This document shows positions 1 to 9,037 of a stretch of 64,000 bases of DNA, in pieces; the stretch's first letter is position 1, and each line of letters opens with the position of its first letter. Both the position numbers and the translations under genes were made by a program. The notes below the pieces were generated by a model. The model was not told the origin of the DNA, made no database searches, and worked only from the letters and a program-made list of their open reading frames with translations. Origin of the DNA: UBA1189 sp045612925 (GTDB lineage: Bacteria; Bacteroidota; Bacteroidia; Bacteroidales; Bacteroidaceae); NCBI GenBank assembly GCA_045612925.1, contig JAZKZX010000032.1, positions 1 to 64,000 on the forward strand. The letters are read 5' to 3'.

Positions 1-953
1 CGCTCCTTGGCTTTCATGCTCTTGCGCAGTGCCTCGCGCCACTCGCTGTTGCGGTCGATGTCGACGGGGGCGGCAGACTGGCCGATGCTCTCTCCTGCGG
101 CTGCACATACGGTGTGCTCCTCGGCAACGGGATGGGTATGCTCGGGCTTCTCCATCTCGGTAACCTCGATGTCCTTGAAGGCGCCCATACGCTTGAGCAT
201 CTCGTCGAAGTCCACCTGATGGCCGTCAAACTCGGGGCCGTCGACACATACGAACTTGGTCTTTCCACCTACGGTGATACGGCAGGCACCGCACATACCA
301 GTACCGTCGACCATGATGGTGTTGAGCGACACGTCGGTGGGTATCTCATATTTCTTGGTGAGCAGGCACACAAACTTCATCATGATGGCGGGGCCGATGG
401 CAAAGCACTTGTCGACCTTCTCGCGCTGGATGATGCTCTCGATACCTTCGGTCACGAGACCCTTGGTGCCGTATGAGCCGTCGTCGGTCATGATGACTAC
501 TTCGTCAGAGCTCTTGCGCACCTCGTCCTCGAGGATGATGAGGTCCTTGGAACGGCCTGCGAGCACCGAGATGACGCGGTTGCCTACTGCCTTCAAGGCC
601 TGGATGATGGGGAGCATGGGAGCTACGCCTACACCACCACCGGCACAGATCACGGTGCCGAAGTTGTCGATGTGGGTAGCCTGGCCGAGAGGACCTACGA
701 TATCGGCAATCTGATCGCCTACATTGAGGTCGCAGATCTGGGACGATGAGTGGCCTACCTTCTGGATGACGAGGGTGATGGTGCCCTTGTCGGTATCGGC
801 ACCGGCAATGGTGAGGGGCACGCGCTCGCCCTTCTCGCCAAGGCGTACTATAACAAAGTGACCCGCCTTGCGCGAACGCGCAATGAGCGGTGCGGTAATC
901 TCAAGCTTGAAAACCTTCTCTGAAAACTGTTGTTTGCTTACTACGGTATACAT
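1..953 (-). CDS. NfnA-like FAD/NAD(P)-binding reductase subunit, 3' end cut by window edge
   Basis: The minus frame opens with ATG at 953-951 and runs off position 1 without a stop, giving about 317 residues. It starts MYTVVSKQQFSEKVFKLEI, has the nucleotide-binding loop ICAGGGVGVAPM near residue 105, and ends the conserved part with DGTGMCGACRITVGG followed by a further Cys, the ligand set of the [2Fe-2S] cluster in the small subunit of NADH-dependent ferredoxin:NADP+ oxidoreductase (NfnA) and sulfide/dihydroorotate dehydrogenase-like proteins. In that family it works in the cytoplasm with a larger glutamate-synthase-like subunit, which would lie left of position 1. The subunit partner cannot be seen, so the exact substrate is open. 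Confidence 0.85.
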   Translation of the reverse strand, partial: MYTVVSKQQFSEKVFKLEITAPLIARSRKAGHFVIVRLGEKGERVPLTIAGADTDKGTITLVIQKVGHSSSQICDLNVGDQIADIVGPLGQATHIDNFGTVICAGGGVGVAPMLPIIQALKAVGNRVISVLAGRSKDLIILEDEVRKSSDEVVIMTDDGSYGTKGLVTEGIESIIQREKVDKCFAIGPAIMMKFVCLLTKKYEIPTDVSLNTIMVDGTGMCGACRITVGGKTKFVCVDGPEFDGHQVDFDEMLKRMGAFKDIEVTEMEKPEHTHPVAEEHTVCAAAGESIGQSAAPVDIDRNSEWREALRKSMKAKE

Positions 954-1044
954 AGTCGTATTATTTTTTTTGTTGATGTTATCCTGTAAATAGTACTAAT
1001 ACCCAAACAAGATGCACATGAGCACATGTGCAACTATTGGGATG

Positions 1045-1052
1045 CAAAGGTA
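1045..1052 (-). promoter_or_regulatory. -7 element TACCTTTG before the NfnA-like gene
   Basis: On the minus strand this matches the Bacteroidota -7 consensus TAnnTTTG. It implies a 5' leader of roughly 85 nt, which contains a short GCACATGTGC palindrome near 1022-1031. No -33 element with good spacing is obvious. The rest of the 954-1138 gap shows nothing else. Confidence 0.5.
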
Positions 1053-1138
1053 AACAAATTATATGATTTTCATAGCCAAACGCTATAAAAAGATAGAAAA
1101 TACTGCGATGAGGTGTCTATCGATAAGATAGATGTCCC

Positions 1139-1912
1139 TTACCGATAACTTTCTGTCACGATCTCGGCTGCTTGGGGCAGGGTGTCGGGCTTGCCCGCAT
1201 CGACCCAACGAAAATCGTCGGGAGCCTCTACGCAGCGGATGCTACACTGCTGTGTATGTTGCCAATAGAAGTTGGTGATGGAGAAGATGTCGCCCTGCTG
1301 ACTGAGCAGCGGGAAGAGCGAGGGGGAGATGATGTGTATGCCCGAGAAGGCCCGCAGGCGGTAGGCCTCATCGTCGATGGCAAGGCGCTCGAGAGTGGGC
1401 AGCAGGGCATCGTGGGCGGTGCGCACCTCGCCCGTCTGGAGGTTTTTCCAAGCCACAAGGCGGTCGGCATCATCGACGACGAAGTAGCGTGAGGTAGCGC
1501 GGCGGCTCACGAGAAGTGAGGCATCGGCCCCAGCATCGACATGGCTGGCATAGAGCGCTGCGAGGTCGGCATTGGAGAAGATATCGACATTGTGCACCAG
1601 CACGGGGTAGCTGGCATCGAAGAGGGGGAGCGCCTTGCGTATGCCTCCGCCCGTATCGAGCAGCTGGCCGCGCTCGTCAGAGAAGGATACCTCGAGGCCG
1701 AAGCCATGGTGTGCCGTCACAAAGTCGATGATCTGCTCGGCATAGTGGTGCACATTGACCACTACGCGCTGGAAGCCCGACTGCTTGAGCTTGAGCAGCT
1801 GGTGGGCTATCATGGGGAGTCCGGCCACCTCGACCATCGCCTTGGGGCAGTGGTCGGTATAGGGCTTGAGTCGTGTGCCGAGGCCTGCGGCAAATATCAT
1901 TGCATTGTTCAT
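1139..1912 (-). CDS. Sugar-1-phosphate nucleotidyltransferase, MurU-like
   Basis: 257 residues with the N-terminal pyrophosphorylase signature AAGLGTRLKPYTDHCPKAM (G-x-G-T-R then P-K), followed by NVHHYAEQ and a VHNVDIFSN stretch that matches the metal- and sugar-binding D of this fold. In the family the enzyme joins a sugar-1-phosphate to a nucleoside triphosphate. It lies 5 bp downstream of an AmpG-like permease gene, so the two are almost certainly one operon. MurU (MurNAc-1-P uridylyltransferase of cell-wall recycling) is therefore the best guess. The kinase AmgK that normally feeds MurU is not next to it, so another NDP-sugar product is possible. Confidence 0.75.
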   Translation of the reverse strand: MNNAMIFAAGLGTRLKPYTDHCPKAMVEVAGLPMIAHQLLKLKQSGFQRVVVNVHHYAEQIIDFVTAHHGFGLEVSFSDERGQLLDTGGGIRKALPLFDASYPVLVHNVDIFSNADLAALYASHVDAGADASLLVSRRATSRYFVVDDADRLVAWKNLQTGEVRTAHDALLPTLERLAIDDEAYRLRAFSGIHIISPSLFPLLSQQGDIFSITNFYWQHTQQCSIRCVEAPDDFRWVDAGKPDTLPQAAEIVTESYR

Positions 1913-1917
1913 CTTAT

Positions 1918-3189
1918 CTATTTTTTACCAAAGTCTTTGTCTATCTTCAGGAATGCCGATACCACGAAGGTCACCGCACAGCAGCCCATGATCCAAATGA
2001 AGAATCCTCGGTATCCCATCCACTCCTGCAACATGCCTGACAGCATGCCCGGCAACATCATGCCTGCTGCCATGAAGGCGGTGGCAATGGCATAGTGGGC
2101 GGTCTCGTGGGTGCCGCGTGCGTAATATATAAGGAATAGCATGTAGGCGGTGAAGCCAAAGCCATAGCCCACCTGCTCGACAAAGAGGCACGAGGAGATG
2201 AGGTAGAGGTTGCTGGGTTGTGCATAGCTGAGGTATACATACACGATGTCGGGGAGCGAGATAGCCCACACCATAGGCCATAGCCAACGCTTGAGCCCGC
2301 TTCGCGAGATACACACGCCGCCAAGAATGCCTCCGAGCGTCAAGCCCAAAGGTCCCAAAGTGCCCTGTATGACGCCTATCTGCTCGAGGGTAAGTCCCAG
2401 TCCGCCCTCGGCCAAGGGGTCCATAAGGAAGGGAATGCTCATCTTGGCCAGTTGCGCCTCGGGGAAGCGGAAGAGCAGCATGAAGAGCAGTGCGGGCACC
2501 ACGCCCTCCTTCTGGAAGAAGGTGGCGAAGGTATGGGCAAACTCTCTCAAGAGGTCGCGGGCGGCAAAGTCGCGCAACCTATCGGTGCCGGGGCGAGGCA
2601 ACATCCATGCATGGTAGGCGCCCACAAGGACGAATAGTGCTGCCGCCCCAAGGAATGCCTCGGTCCATGCCTGCTGCACATCGTTGCCATGGCGGCGCAA
2701 GAGCCAATCGACCATAATCAGCATACCGCCCTGCCCGGTCAGCGTGGCCAAGCGATAGAAGGTGCTGCGTATGCCCACGAAGAACGACTGCTCGCCCTCA
2801 TCGAGCGCCATCATATAAAAGCCGTCGGCAGCCACATCGTGTGTAGCCGAGCTGAAGGCCAGGAGCCAAAAGATGGCGAGTGTCCACTGCAGGTAGCCCG
2901 CCATGGGGAGCGTGAAAGCAATACCTGCCATGCCTGCCCCCATGAGCAACTGCATGGCCACTATCCACCAACGCTTGGTCTTGAGCAAATCGACGAAAGG
3001 GCTCCACAAGGGCTTGATGAGCCAGGGCAGATAAAACCATCCTGTATAGTATGCCACTTCGGCATTGCCCATCCCGAGTTGCTTGTACATGACTACCGAT
3101 AGGGTGATAACCAGAATATAGGGAAGTCCCTCGGCAAAATAGAGTGAAGGCACCCACGCCCAAGGGGTATGTAGCTTTGAATGTCGCAT
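1918..3189 (-). CDS. AmpG-like muropeptide MFS permease
   Basis: 423 residues from the ATG at 3189 (MRHSKLHTPWAWVPSLYFAE). The longer in-frame start at 3240 would fall inside the promoter and is rejected. About 12 hydrophobic segments fill the protein, as in MFS transporters. The opening SLYFAEGLPYILV and the GWFYLPWLIKPLWSPFVD stretch resemble AmpG, which imports anhydro-muropeptides or GlcNAc-anhMurNAc across the inner membrane. It is followed after 5 bp by the MurU-like gene, which fits import and reuse of peptidoglycan sugars. Substrate is inferred from family and context. Confidence 0.85.
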   Translation of the reverse strand: MRHSKLHTPWAWVPSLYFAEGLPYILVITLSVVMYKQLGMGNAEVAYYTGWFYLPWLIKPLWSPFVDLLKTKRWWIVAMQLLMGAGMAGIAFTLPMAGYLQWTLAIFWLLAFSSATHDVAADGFYMMALDEGEQSFFVGIRSTFYRLATLTGQGGMLIMVDWLLRRHGNDVQQAWTEAFLGAAALFVLVGAYHAWMLPRPGTDRLRDFAARDLLREFAHTFATFFQKEGVVPALLFMLLFRFPEAQLAKMSIPFLMDPLAEGGLGLTLEQIGVIQGTLGPLGLTLGGILGGVCISRSGLKRWLWPMVWAISLPDIVYVYLSYAQPSNLYLISSCLFVEQVGYGFGFTAYMLFLIYYARGTHETAHYAIATAFMAAGMMLPGMLSGMLQEWMGYRGFFIWIMGCCAVTFVVSAFLKIDKDFGKK

Positions 3190-3209
3190 AGTATATCTTG
3201 ATTGTAGGA

Positions 3210-3240
3210 CAAAGGTAGTGCAAGCCGAGCGAAAAACCAA
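3210..3240 (-). promoter_or_regulatory. Promoter of the ampG-like operon (conserved-spacer family)
   Basis: On the minus strand: TTG at 3240-3238, a 20-bp spacer, and TACCTTTG at 3217-3210. The spacer contains TTTTTCGCTC and ends TTGCAC. This pattern recurs before the ABC-F gene, batD and the HATPase gene. Upstream at about 3240-3256 lies a CAAAAC/GTTTTG inverted repeat, also seen upstream of batD. Confidence 0.75.
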
Positions 3241-3312
3241 AACCTGTTTTGAGTTTATGCCTTGCTCAATAATGAAAAAGCAAGCTGTTTCATTATGTTC
3301 GCTCGTTGAAAC

Positions 3313-3343
3313 TTGCTTTTTCTCTCTCCTTGCACTAATTTTG
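3313..3343 (+). promoter_or_regulatory. Promoter of the ABC-F gene (conserved-spacer family)
   Basis: TTG at 3313-3315, a 20-bp spacer with CTTTTTCTCTC and a TTGCAC end, and TAATTTTG at 3336-3343. The start codon at 3352 is only 8 bp past the -7 element, so the transcript should be nearly leaderless. Confidence 0.75.
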
Positions 3344-3351
3344 CACTCATT

Positions 3352-5283
3352 ATGATAAGCATCGAAAATCTCAAGGTTGAGTTTGGCGCGACGCCATTGT
3401 TTGAAGGAGTTAGTTACATCATTAATCCGAAAGACCGCATTGCCCTCGTCGGCAAGAACGGAGCTGGAAAGAGCACCATGCTCAAGATATTGGCAGGACT
3501 GCAGCAGCCTACCGATGGTATGGTGAGCATGCCCAAGGGTATCTCGGTGTGCTACCTACCACAGGTGATGAAGCTGGCCGACTCACGTACGGTGCGCGAG
3601 GAGACCGAGTTGGCGTTTGCACACATCAGCGAGCAGAAAGCGCTCATTGACAGGCTGGCTGCCGAACTGGCAGAGCGCACAGACTACGAGAGCGAAGGAT
3701 ATCACGAACTGATAGACCGCTTTACTCGCGAGAACGAGCGCTTCCAGATCATTGGCGGAGCAAACTACCATGCCGAGATGGAGCAGACACTCTGCGGATT
3801 GGGATTCAGCCGCGATGACTTTGACCGACCCACCTCTGAATTCTCGGGCGGATGGCGCATGCGCATCGAGCTGGCCAAGCTGCTGCTGCAGCATCCCGAT
3901 GTGTTGCTGCTCGACGAGCCCACCAACCATCTTGACATCGAGAGCATACAATGGCTTGAAGAGTTTCTCGCACGAAACGGTAAGGCCGTAGTGCTCGTAA
4001 GCCACGACCGTGCCTTCATCAACAATGTCACCAATCGCACCATCGAGATCACCTGCGGTACCATACATGACTACAAGGTGAAGTATGATGAATATGTAGT
4101 ACTGCGTCGCGAGCGGCGCGAGCAGCAGCTGCGGGCGTATGAAAACCAACAGAAGGAGATTGCCGACATCACGGACTTCATCGAGCGCTTCCGCTACAAG
4201 CCCACCAAGGCGATACAGGTGCAGAGCCGTATCAAACAGTTGGAGAAGATGGTACCCGTAGTTATTGATGAAGAAGACCGTAGCACCCTACGCCTCAAAT
4301 TCCGCCCAGCACAACGCAGCGGAAACTACCCGGTGATATGTGAAGATGTAGGCAAGAGCTACAATCACCTTGTCTTCAAAGATGCCAATCTCACCATCCA
4401 TCGTGGCGAGAAGGTGGCCTTCGTAGGCAAGAATGGAGAGGGTAAGACGACATTGGTCAAGTGTATCATGGGCGAGATACCCTTCGACGGCAAACTCACC
4501 ATCGGACACAATGTAGAGATAGGCTACTTTGCCCAAAACCAAGCACAGCAGTTGGACGAAAACCTCACCGTATTCGAAACCATCGACCGCGTGGCCGTGG
4601 GAGATATCCGCCTGAAGATTCGCGACATCTTGGGAGCATTCATGTTTGGCGGCGAGGCTTCGGACAAGAAAGTGAAGGTGCTGTCGGGTGGTGAGCGAAG
4701 CCGACTGGCCATGATCAAACTGCTGCTCGAGTCGGTCAACCTGCTGATCCTTGACGAGCCTACCAACCATCTTGACATGCGCTCCAAGGATGTGCTGAAG
4801 GAGGCTATCCGAGACTTTGACGGCACGGTTATCATCGTCAGTCACGACCGTGAGTTCCTGGACGGACTTGTCACTAAAGTATACGAATTTGGTGGAGGCA
4901 AGGTAAAGGCGCACTTGGGCGGTATATACGACTTCCTGCAAGGCAAGCGCATCGATAGTCTGGACAGCCTGAACGCCAAGCCACAGAGCCTGTCATCGTC
5001 TCCAAGCACACAAAAGGTGGAGCAAAAAGCCTCATCGGGCGCCACCGATTATGCCGCACGCAAAGAGCAGGCCAAGCAACAACGCAAATTGCAGAAACGC
5101 GTCGAGGAGTGCGAGAAGCGAGTGGGACAAATAGAAAACGAACTCAAAGAGTTGGAAGAGTGGATGGCTACCCCATCGGGAGCTGCCAACCCCGCGCTCT
5201 TCGAGCAGTATGGCAAACTGAAAGAGACATTGGCACAAGCCGAAGCCGAGTGGGAAGAGGCGATGATGGCACTGGAGGAGTAA
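3352..5283 (+). CDS. ABC-F family ATPase, two ATP-binding cassettes, Uup/YbiT-like
   Basis: 643 residues from ATG 3352 (MISIENLKVEFG); an upstream in-frame start at 3313 sits on the promoter. Two cassettes are complete: Walker A GKNGAGKST (residues 34-42) and GKNGEGKTT, signatures SGGWRMR and SGGERSR, and Walker B plus catalytic Glu LLLDEPTNHLD and LILDEPTNHLD. A Lys/Glu-rich linker separates them and a C-terminal coiled coil (about residues 575-640) follows, as in Uup-type ABC-F proteins. There are no membrane segments. The family acts on ribosomes during translation and some members give antibiotic resistance; nothing here shows resistance. Transcribed divergently from the ampG-like operon. 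Confidence 0.92.
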   Translation: MISIENLKVEFGATPLFEGVSYIINPKDRIALVGKNGAGKSTMLKILAGLQQPTDGMVSMPKGISVCYLPQVMKLADSRTVREETELAFAHISEQKALIDRLAAELAERTDYESEGYHELIDRFTRENERFQIIGGANYHAEMEQTLCGLGFSRDDFDRPTSEFSGGWRMRIELAKLLLQHPDVLLLDEPTNHLDIESIQWLEEFLARNGKAVVLVSHDRAFINNVTNRTIEITCGTIHDYKVKYDEYVVLRRERREQQLRAYENQQKEIADITDFIERFRYKPTKAIQVQSRIKQLEKMVPVVIDEEDRSTLRLKFRPAQRSGNYPVICEDVGKSYNHLVFKDANLTIHRGEKVAFVGKNGEGKTTLVKCIMGEIPFDGKLTIGHNVEIGYFAQNQAQQLDENLTVFETIDRVAVGDIRLKIRDILGAFMFGGEASDKKVKVLSGGERSRLAMIKLLLESVNLLILDEPTNHLDMRSKDVLKEAIRDFDGTVIIVSHDREFLDGLVTKVYEFGGGKVKAHLGGIYDFLQGKRIDSLDSLNAKPQSLSSSPSTQKVEQKASSGATDYAARKEQAKQQRKLQKRVEECEKRVGQIENELKELEEWMATPSGAANPALFEQYGKLKETLAQAEAEWEEAMMALEE

Positions 5284-5314
5284 CGCACAATATATATATG
5301 GAATATATAATAAG

Positions 5315-5346
5315 AGAAGAGCCCGTCACATGTGACAGGCTCTTCT
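5315..5346. terminator. Bidirectional hairpin between convergent genes
   Basis: GAAGAGCC (5316-5323) pairs with GGCTCTTC (5338-5345), and inside it GTCACA pairs with TGTGAC, with one mismatch between. A T-rich run follows on the plus side and an A-rich tract (T-rich on the minus strand) precedes. It serves the ABC-F gene and the GH20 gene that face each other. Confidence 0.8.
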
Positions 5347-5371
5347 TCTTTATATCTCGTAATGGAGATGC

Positions 5372-7378
5372 TTATCTCACAAAGTTCTCAACCTTGAGGT
5401 CGGTGACGCGGCTCTTGAAGTTGCCTGCCTTCTCCAAGGGGAAGAAGAGGGTGGGCACATAGTCATAAGACACCTTGTCTGAAGCCCAACGCTTAGCACG
5501 CTTGAGCTCGTCGACCAGCTTGCCATTGACAAAGAGGCGGGTAGCTGTGTTGGTGCACTCGATACGAATATCTGCATCCCAACCCTCGCGCACATAGTAG
5601 TCAAAGGTATTGAGGTAGCCGTCACGCACGAAAGCCATACGGCCATCGATGGGGCTGCTCAAATAGAACTCGGTATCCTTGTTTGAGAAGAGCAGTGTAC
5701 CGCGCTCCTCCTTGGCTGCATCGAGGTGGAACGATACGGTATAGCCATAGCTTGCCTCCTTGACGGGATAGGTAGCACCGGACTTCACCGTAGCGAGCTC
5801 ATATACCACACTGTTGGGCTCACCCTTGATACGACCCATCTCATTCACACCAGGAGCCTCGCTCAAGAGGTCGCGCTTCTGATTGAACTCCTCGAAGGGA
5901 ACAGTCTTGTAGGTAGGACTCCAGGTAGAAGCAGCGATAGTCTGCAAGCCAGGATAGCAGCGATGGTGGATGTCATCCACAGAGATACCATTACCAGCCA
6001 CATCATTCCATACGGCATACATACCACCGAGGATAGCAGGGTCGCCAAACTCAAACTTCTGGTTGCCGATAACGGTGGGGTTCCATGAGTTGTAGAGATA
6101 GGGCAAGTTGAGGTAGTCATAGTAATAGCCTGCAGCGGGCACGATGTATACAGAACCATCAGGGATGCTGATGAGCTGGTAGCCCTGCTCCTTCATGTCG
6201 GCGGGGTTGGCATAGCCGTTATACCAGCAGTGCATGATGACATCTTCAGACTTCACGGGAGTATCGCCCTGTGCATGAGTGAGAGCACCCCATACGCAAG
6301 CCTGCTTACCGAAACTCTCGACGAAGCGTATGTAGTGGTCGGTGAAGGCACGGAACTTCTCCACGGTCTCCTTCTCGGCATTAGAGTACTCGTCGGTACC
6401 GATATGCACCTGCTTGCCTACGAATACGGGATCCTCACCCTCAAGATACTCAGCGAAGAGTGAGTCGAGGAAGCTATATACATTGGGGTTGAAGAGGTCG
6501 AGATGGTCAACACCATACTTCTCTGTACCAAGCTCCTTACGGAAATGGGTGAAGGCGAGTGAGTGAGCAGGCACATCAATTTCGGGGATGATATTGACAC
6601 CCATCTTGGCAGCATCCTTCTGGAACTGACGGAATTCGTCCTTACCATAGCAGCCGTCCTTGGCGCTGAGCTCGGGGAAGAGCTCACTCTCCATACGGAA
6701 AGCAGCATAGGTCTCATCCCAATCGTGACCGAAATATTGCTTGAATCCATTGTCATTCAAGTGAACCTGCAAGGTATTCATCTTATAATAGGCCATAATC
6801 TTGCTGTAAGCCTTCAGGTAATCCAGCGGAATATACTTACGGCCACAGTCAATCATAAATCCACGCACGGCATAGTCAGGCCAGTCGCGTACACTACCCT
6901 TGGGGAGACGAACCCCCTCATTCTGCTCTAAAATCTGCAGCAAGGTACGAGTAGCCCAGTAAGCACCTGTGGGGGTATTGGCGCTGATGGCTACATAGTC
7001 GCCAATCTCTATATGGTAACCCTCATCACCCAGTTCCTCATCATCAGTCAGAGCAATGACAATGCTACCAGCAGCGTTGGCTGTATTCTTGGTAGCCTTG
7101 GCCTTGAGCGCCTCACCAAACAGCAACCCATAATCCTCGGCCATAGCCACGGCAGCCTGCTGCAGCGCAGCATCGGTGTAGAGCACCTTGCTCTTGGCAT
7201 TAATAGCTACCATACCTTCGGCTCCCTGCCATTGGCGCAATTCGGGAATCACAAAGGGCTTCTCGTTCTTAGTCATGCCATCTGTCGCAGGCTCTACCTT
7301 ACTGTTGTTACAACAGCTTGAAATGGCAAGGCACAACAGCAGTGCGCATACATACATCAACTTGTTCTTTTTCATCAT
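5372..7378 (-). CDS. GH20 beta-N-acetylhexosaminidase lipoprotein
   Basis: 668 residues. The N-terminus MMKKNKLMYVCALLLCLAIS followed by SCC is a lipoprotein signal with Cys22 as likely lipid site. A GH20 N-terminal domain (about 40-165) is followed by the (beta/alpha)8 domain opening RGFMIDCGRKYIP. The catalytic Asp-Glu pair is in HIGTDEY (D329-E330), where most family members have HIGGDE. The last ~150 residues look like an added beta-sandwich. The family removes terminal GlcNAc or GalNAc from glycans outside the cytoplasm. It is 18 bp behind the DUF1573 gene and probably co-transcribed. Whether glycans or peptidoglycan fragments are the substrate cannot be told. Confidence 0.9.
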   Translation of the reverse strand: MMKKNKLMYVCALLLCLAISSCCNNSKVEPATDGMTKNEKPFVIPELRQWQGAEGMVAINAKSKVLYTDAALQQAAVAMAEDYGLLFGEALKAKATKNTANAAGSIVIALTDDEELGDEGYHIEIGDYVAISANTPTGAYWATRTLLQILEQNEGVRLPKGSVRDWPDYAVRGFMIDCGRKYIPLDYLKAYSKIMAYYKMNTLQVHLNDNGFKQYFGHDWDETYAAFRMESELFPELSAKDGCYGKDEFRQFQKDAAKMGVNIIPEIDVPAHSLAFTHFRKELGTEKYGVDHLDLFNPNVYSFLDSLFAEYLEGEDPVFVGKQVHIGTDEYSNAEKETVEKFRAFTDHYIRFVESFGKQACVWGALTHAQGDTPVKSEDVIMHCWYNGYANPADMKEQGYQLISIPDGSVYIVPAAGYYYDYLNLPYLYNSWNPTVIGNQKFEFGDPAILGGMYAVWNDVAGNGISVDDIHHRCYPGLQTIAASTWSPTYKTVPFEEFNQKRDLLSEAPGVNEMGRIKGEPNSVVYELATVKSGATYPVKEASYGYTVSFHLDAAKEERGTLLFSNKDTEFYLSSPIDGRMAFVRDGYLNTFDYYVREGWDADIRIECTNTATRLFVNGKLVDELKRAKRWASDKVSYDYVPTLFFPLEKAGNFKSRVTDLKVENFVR

Positions 7379-7396
7379 AAAGTGTGTTTTTAATTA

Positions 7397-7858
7397 TTAG
7401 TAAATATTTTGGTATAATGTATCATCTTGTATCAGCTCTACCGGTTTGATCGTTTCTATCATCTCCCCTTCAATATATAGGCGCACGGGAGTATGCTTAC
7501 CATTATTATGTATGGTAATACTCTTGCGGAACACACCAGGGCGTTTTCCCTTGCCATTGTATGTGATAGAGATCTTACCTTGACATCCAGGCATAACGGG
7601 CTCGAGCGTATATTCAGGCACAGTACACCCACACGATGCACTGGCTTGATGTATGACGAGCGGGGCCTTGCCCACATTGGTAAACACAAAGTCATAGGTG
7701 ACGATAGCCGAGTCTTGCGAGAATACACCAAAATCGTGACGAGTAGTCTCAAACTTCATCTCTCCCTTATCCCTCTGCTTCACCTCATCTTGCGCATAAC
7801 TGGCAATAGATACAGCTAGCAAAAGCAACCACATGACACCTTGTTTCGTATATTTCAT
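7397..7858 (-). CDS. DUF1573 exported protein
   Basis: 153 residues from ATG 7858. An earlier in-frame ATG at 7897 lies between the -7 element and the signal peptide and is rejected. MKYTKQGVMWLLLLAVSIAS then YAQ is a cleavable signal peptide. The body has the DUF1573 pattern: HDFGVF, the TFxF-like VFTNVGKAPLVIHQ, and ASCGCTVPEY with paired cysteines, an immunoglobulin-like fold. Function in the family is unknown. It leads a two-gene operon with the GH20 enzyme. Confidence 0.88.
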   Translation of the reverse strand: MKYTKQGVMWLLLLAVSIASYAQDEVKQRDKGEMKFETTRHDFGVFSQDSAIVTYDFVFTNVGKAPLVIHQASASCGCTVPEYTLEPVMPGCQGKISITYNGKGKRPGVFRKSITIHNNGKHTPVRLYIEGEMIETIKPVELIQDDTLYQNIY

Positions 7859-7901
7859 TGCAACAAATAATTCTTTTTCAGTAAAAACGACATTCAATTC
7901 G

Positions 7902-7909
7902 CAAAGATA
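7902..7909 (-). promoter_or_regulatory. -7 element TATCTTTG before DUF1573-GH20
   Basis: Minus-strand TATCTTTG, followed by a leader of about 37 nt to the ATG at 7858. It decides against the upstream start at 7897. The -33 element is not clear. Confidence 0.6.
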
Positions 7910-7990
7910 GACATTTTTTTAGATATTCCCATAGATTAAATCCTTTTCGAAGAAAATACTATTGGCGTGAATAGCAAGTTGTATGAGTTT

Positions 7991-8021
7991 TTGGTTGAAA
8001 GGGAACTTTATAGTATATTTG
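7991..8021 (+). promoter_or_regulatory. Promoter of the glycosyltransferase cluster
   Basis: TTGG at 7991-7994, a 19-bp spacer, and TATATTTG at 8014-8021. The ATG at 8043 follows with a short leader, which excludes the in-frame start at 7983. Confidence 0.65.
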
Positions 8022-8042
8022 CAGCATAGAATCCACAGAACA

Positions 8043-8999
8043 ATGAAACTGAGCATCATCGTGCCCGTATACAATGCGGAACTATATCTGGAACGCTGCA
8101 TGCAGTCTGTCATAGCGCAGGGTGTTGGCGATTGCGAGATACTCCTCGTCGATGACGGCTCTACCGACCGAAGTGGGGAAATATGCGATGAACTCAAGAA
8201 ACGATACCACAACATCAGTGTCGTTCATCAGTGCAACAGCGGATTGAGTGCAGCACGCAATAGTGGTCTCGACAGAGCACAAGGAGAATACATCACCTTC
8301 ATTGATGCTGACGATGAGCTATGTCCAAACACCTTAAAAGAAAATCTGCACTACCTCATCAGCCACCCCGAAGTGGATATGTTGGAATACCCTGTCGAGG
8401 TACATGCCGAAAGCCCCAAAGCATACCATCTAATCTTCGCTGATGCGACTATAAAGAACGATACTTTTGCCGACTGGATACATCGTGAATGTTATAAGCA
8501 TTGTTATGCCTGGAATAAGATTTATCGTTCTCACTTGTGGCAATCCTTAAGGTTTCCCACTGGAGAGTATTATGAAGATGTAGCCGTAATGCCAGACATC
8601 ATCAAGCGATGTCACACTATACGCTACTCGAGCATCGGATGTTACCGCTACATAATGCATCAAGGCTCTATCACCACCAACTACCAATATATCAAGCAGC
8701 GACAACTCTTCAAGAACAATCACCAGATATACATGGAGATAAAGGACACCCCCACTCTACAACCTCAAGCCATACGACTATGGATAGATTGCTTGAATCT
8801 ACTTATCGATATGGGACGCTGTAAAGATGTAGACAACGAAGACTACAACCATATCATCAGAGAGGTCGACAAGCAACGCCCTTGCTACAGAGCATTGCCG
8901 AAGAGCTGGACCCTGCAGTCGTTAAAGCTACTACCACTCCCTTTGATAGGACTTCATGCCTATTGCCATTGCTATAGAAAAGTAAAATCAGCCCTGTGA
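8043..8999 (+). CDS. Family 2 glycosyltransferase
   Basis: 318 residues from ATG 8043 (MKLSIIVPVYN). GT-A fold signatures: VPVYNAELYLERCMQSV, LLVDDGSTDRSG, ARNSGLDRAQG and FIDADDE (DxD metal site). No membrane segment is clear except a weak hydrophobic stretch near the C-terminus. The family moves sugars from nucleotide-sugars to surface glycans. It is the first of four glycosyltransferases in a row, probably assembling an exopolysaccharide, O-antigen or glycoprotein glycan. Acceptor and donor are unknown. Confidence 0.88.
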   Translation: MKLSIIVPVYNAELYLERCMQSVIAQGVGDCEILLVDDGSTDRSGEICDELKKRYHNISVVHQCNSGLSAARNSGLDRAQGEYITFIDADDELCPNTLKENLHYLISHPEVDMLEYPVEVHAESPKAYHLIFADATIKNDTFADWIHRECYKHCYAWNKIYRSHLWQSLRFPTGEYYEDVAVMPDIIKRCHTIRYSSIGCYRYIMHQGSITTNYQYIKQRQLFKNNHQIYMEIKDTPTLQPQAIRLWIDCLNLLIDMGRCKDVDNEDYNHIIREVDKQRPCYRALPKSWTLQSLKLLPLPLIGLHAYCHCYRKVKSAL

Positions 9000-9037
9000 C
9001 ATATGCGGCAACGAATTATTTCACAAAACATTGGACC

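Noticed and set aside
1022..1031. GCACATGTGC palindrome in the NfnA leader as an operator
   Set aside because: A 10-bp palindrome alone is expected by chance in 64 kb and there is no second copy beside a related gene.
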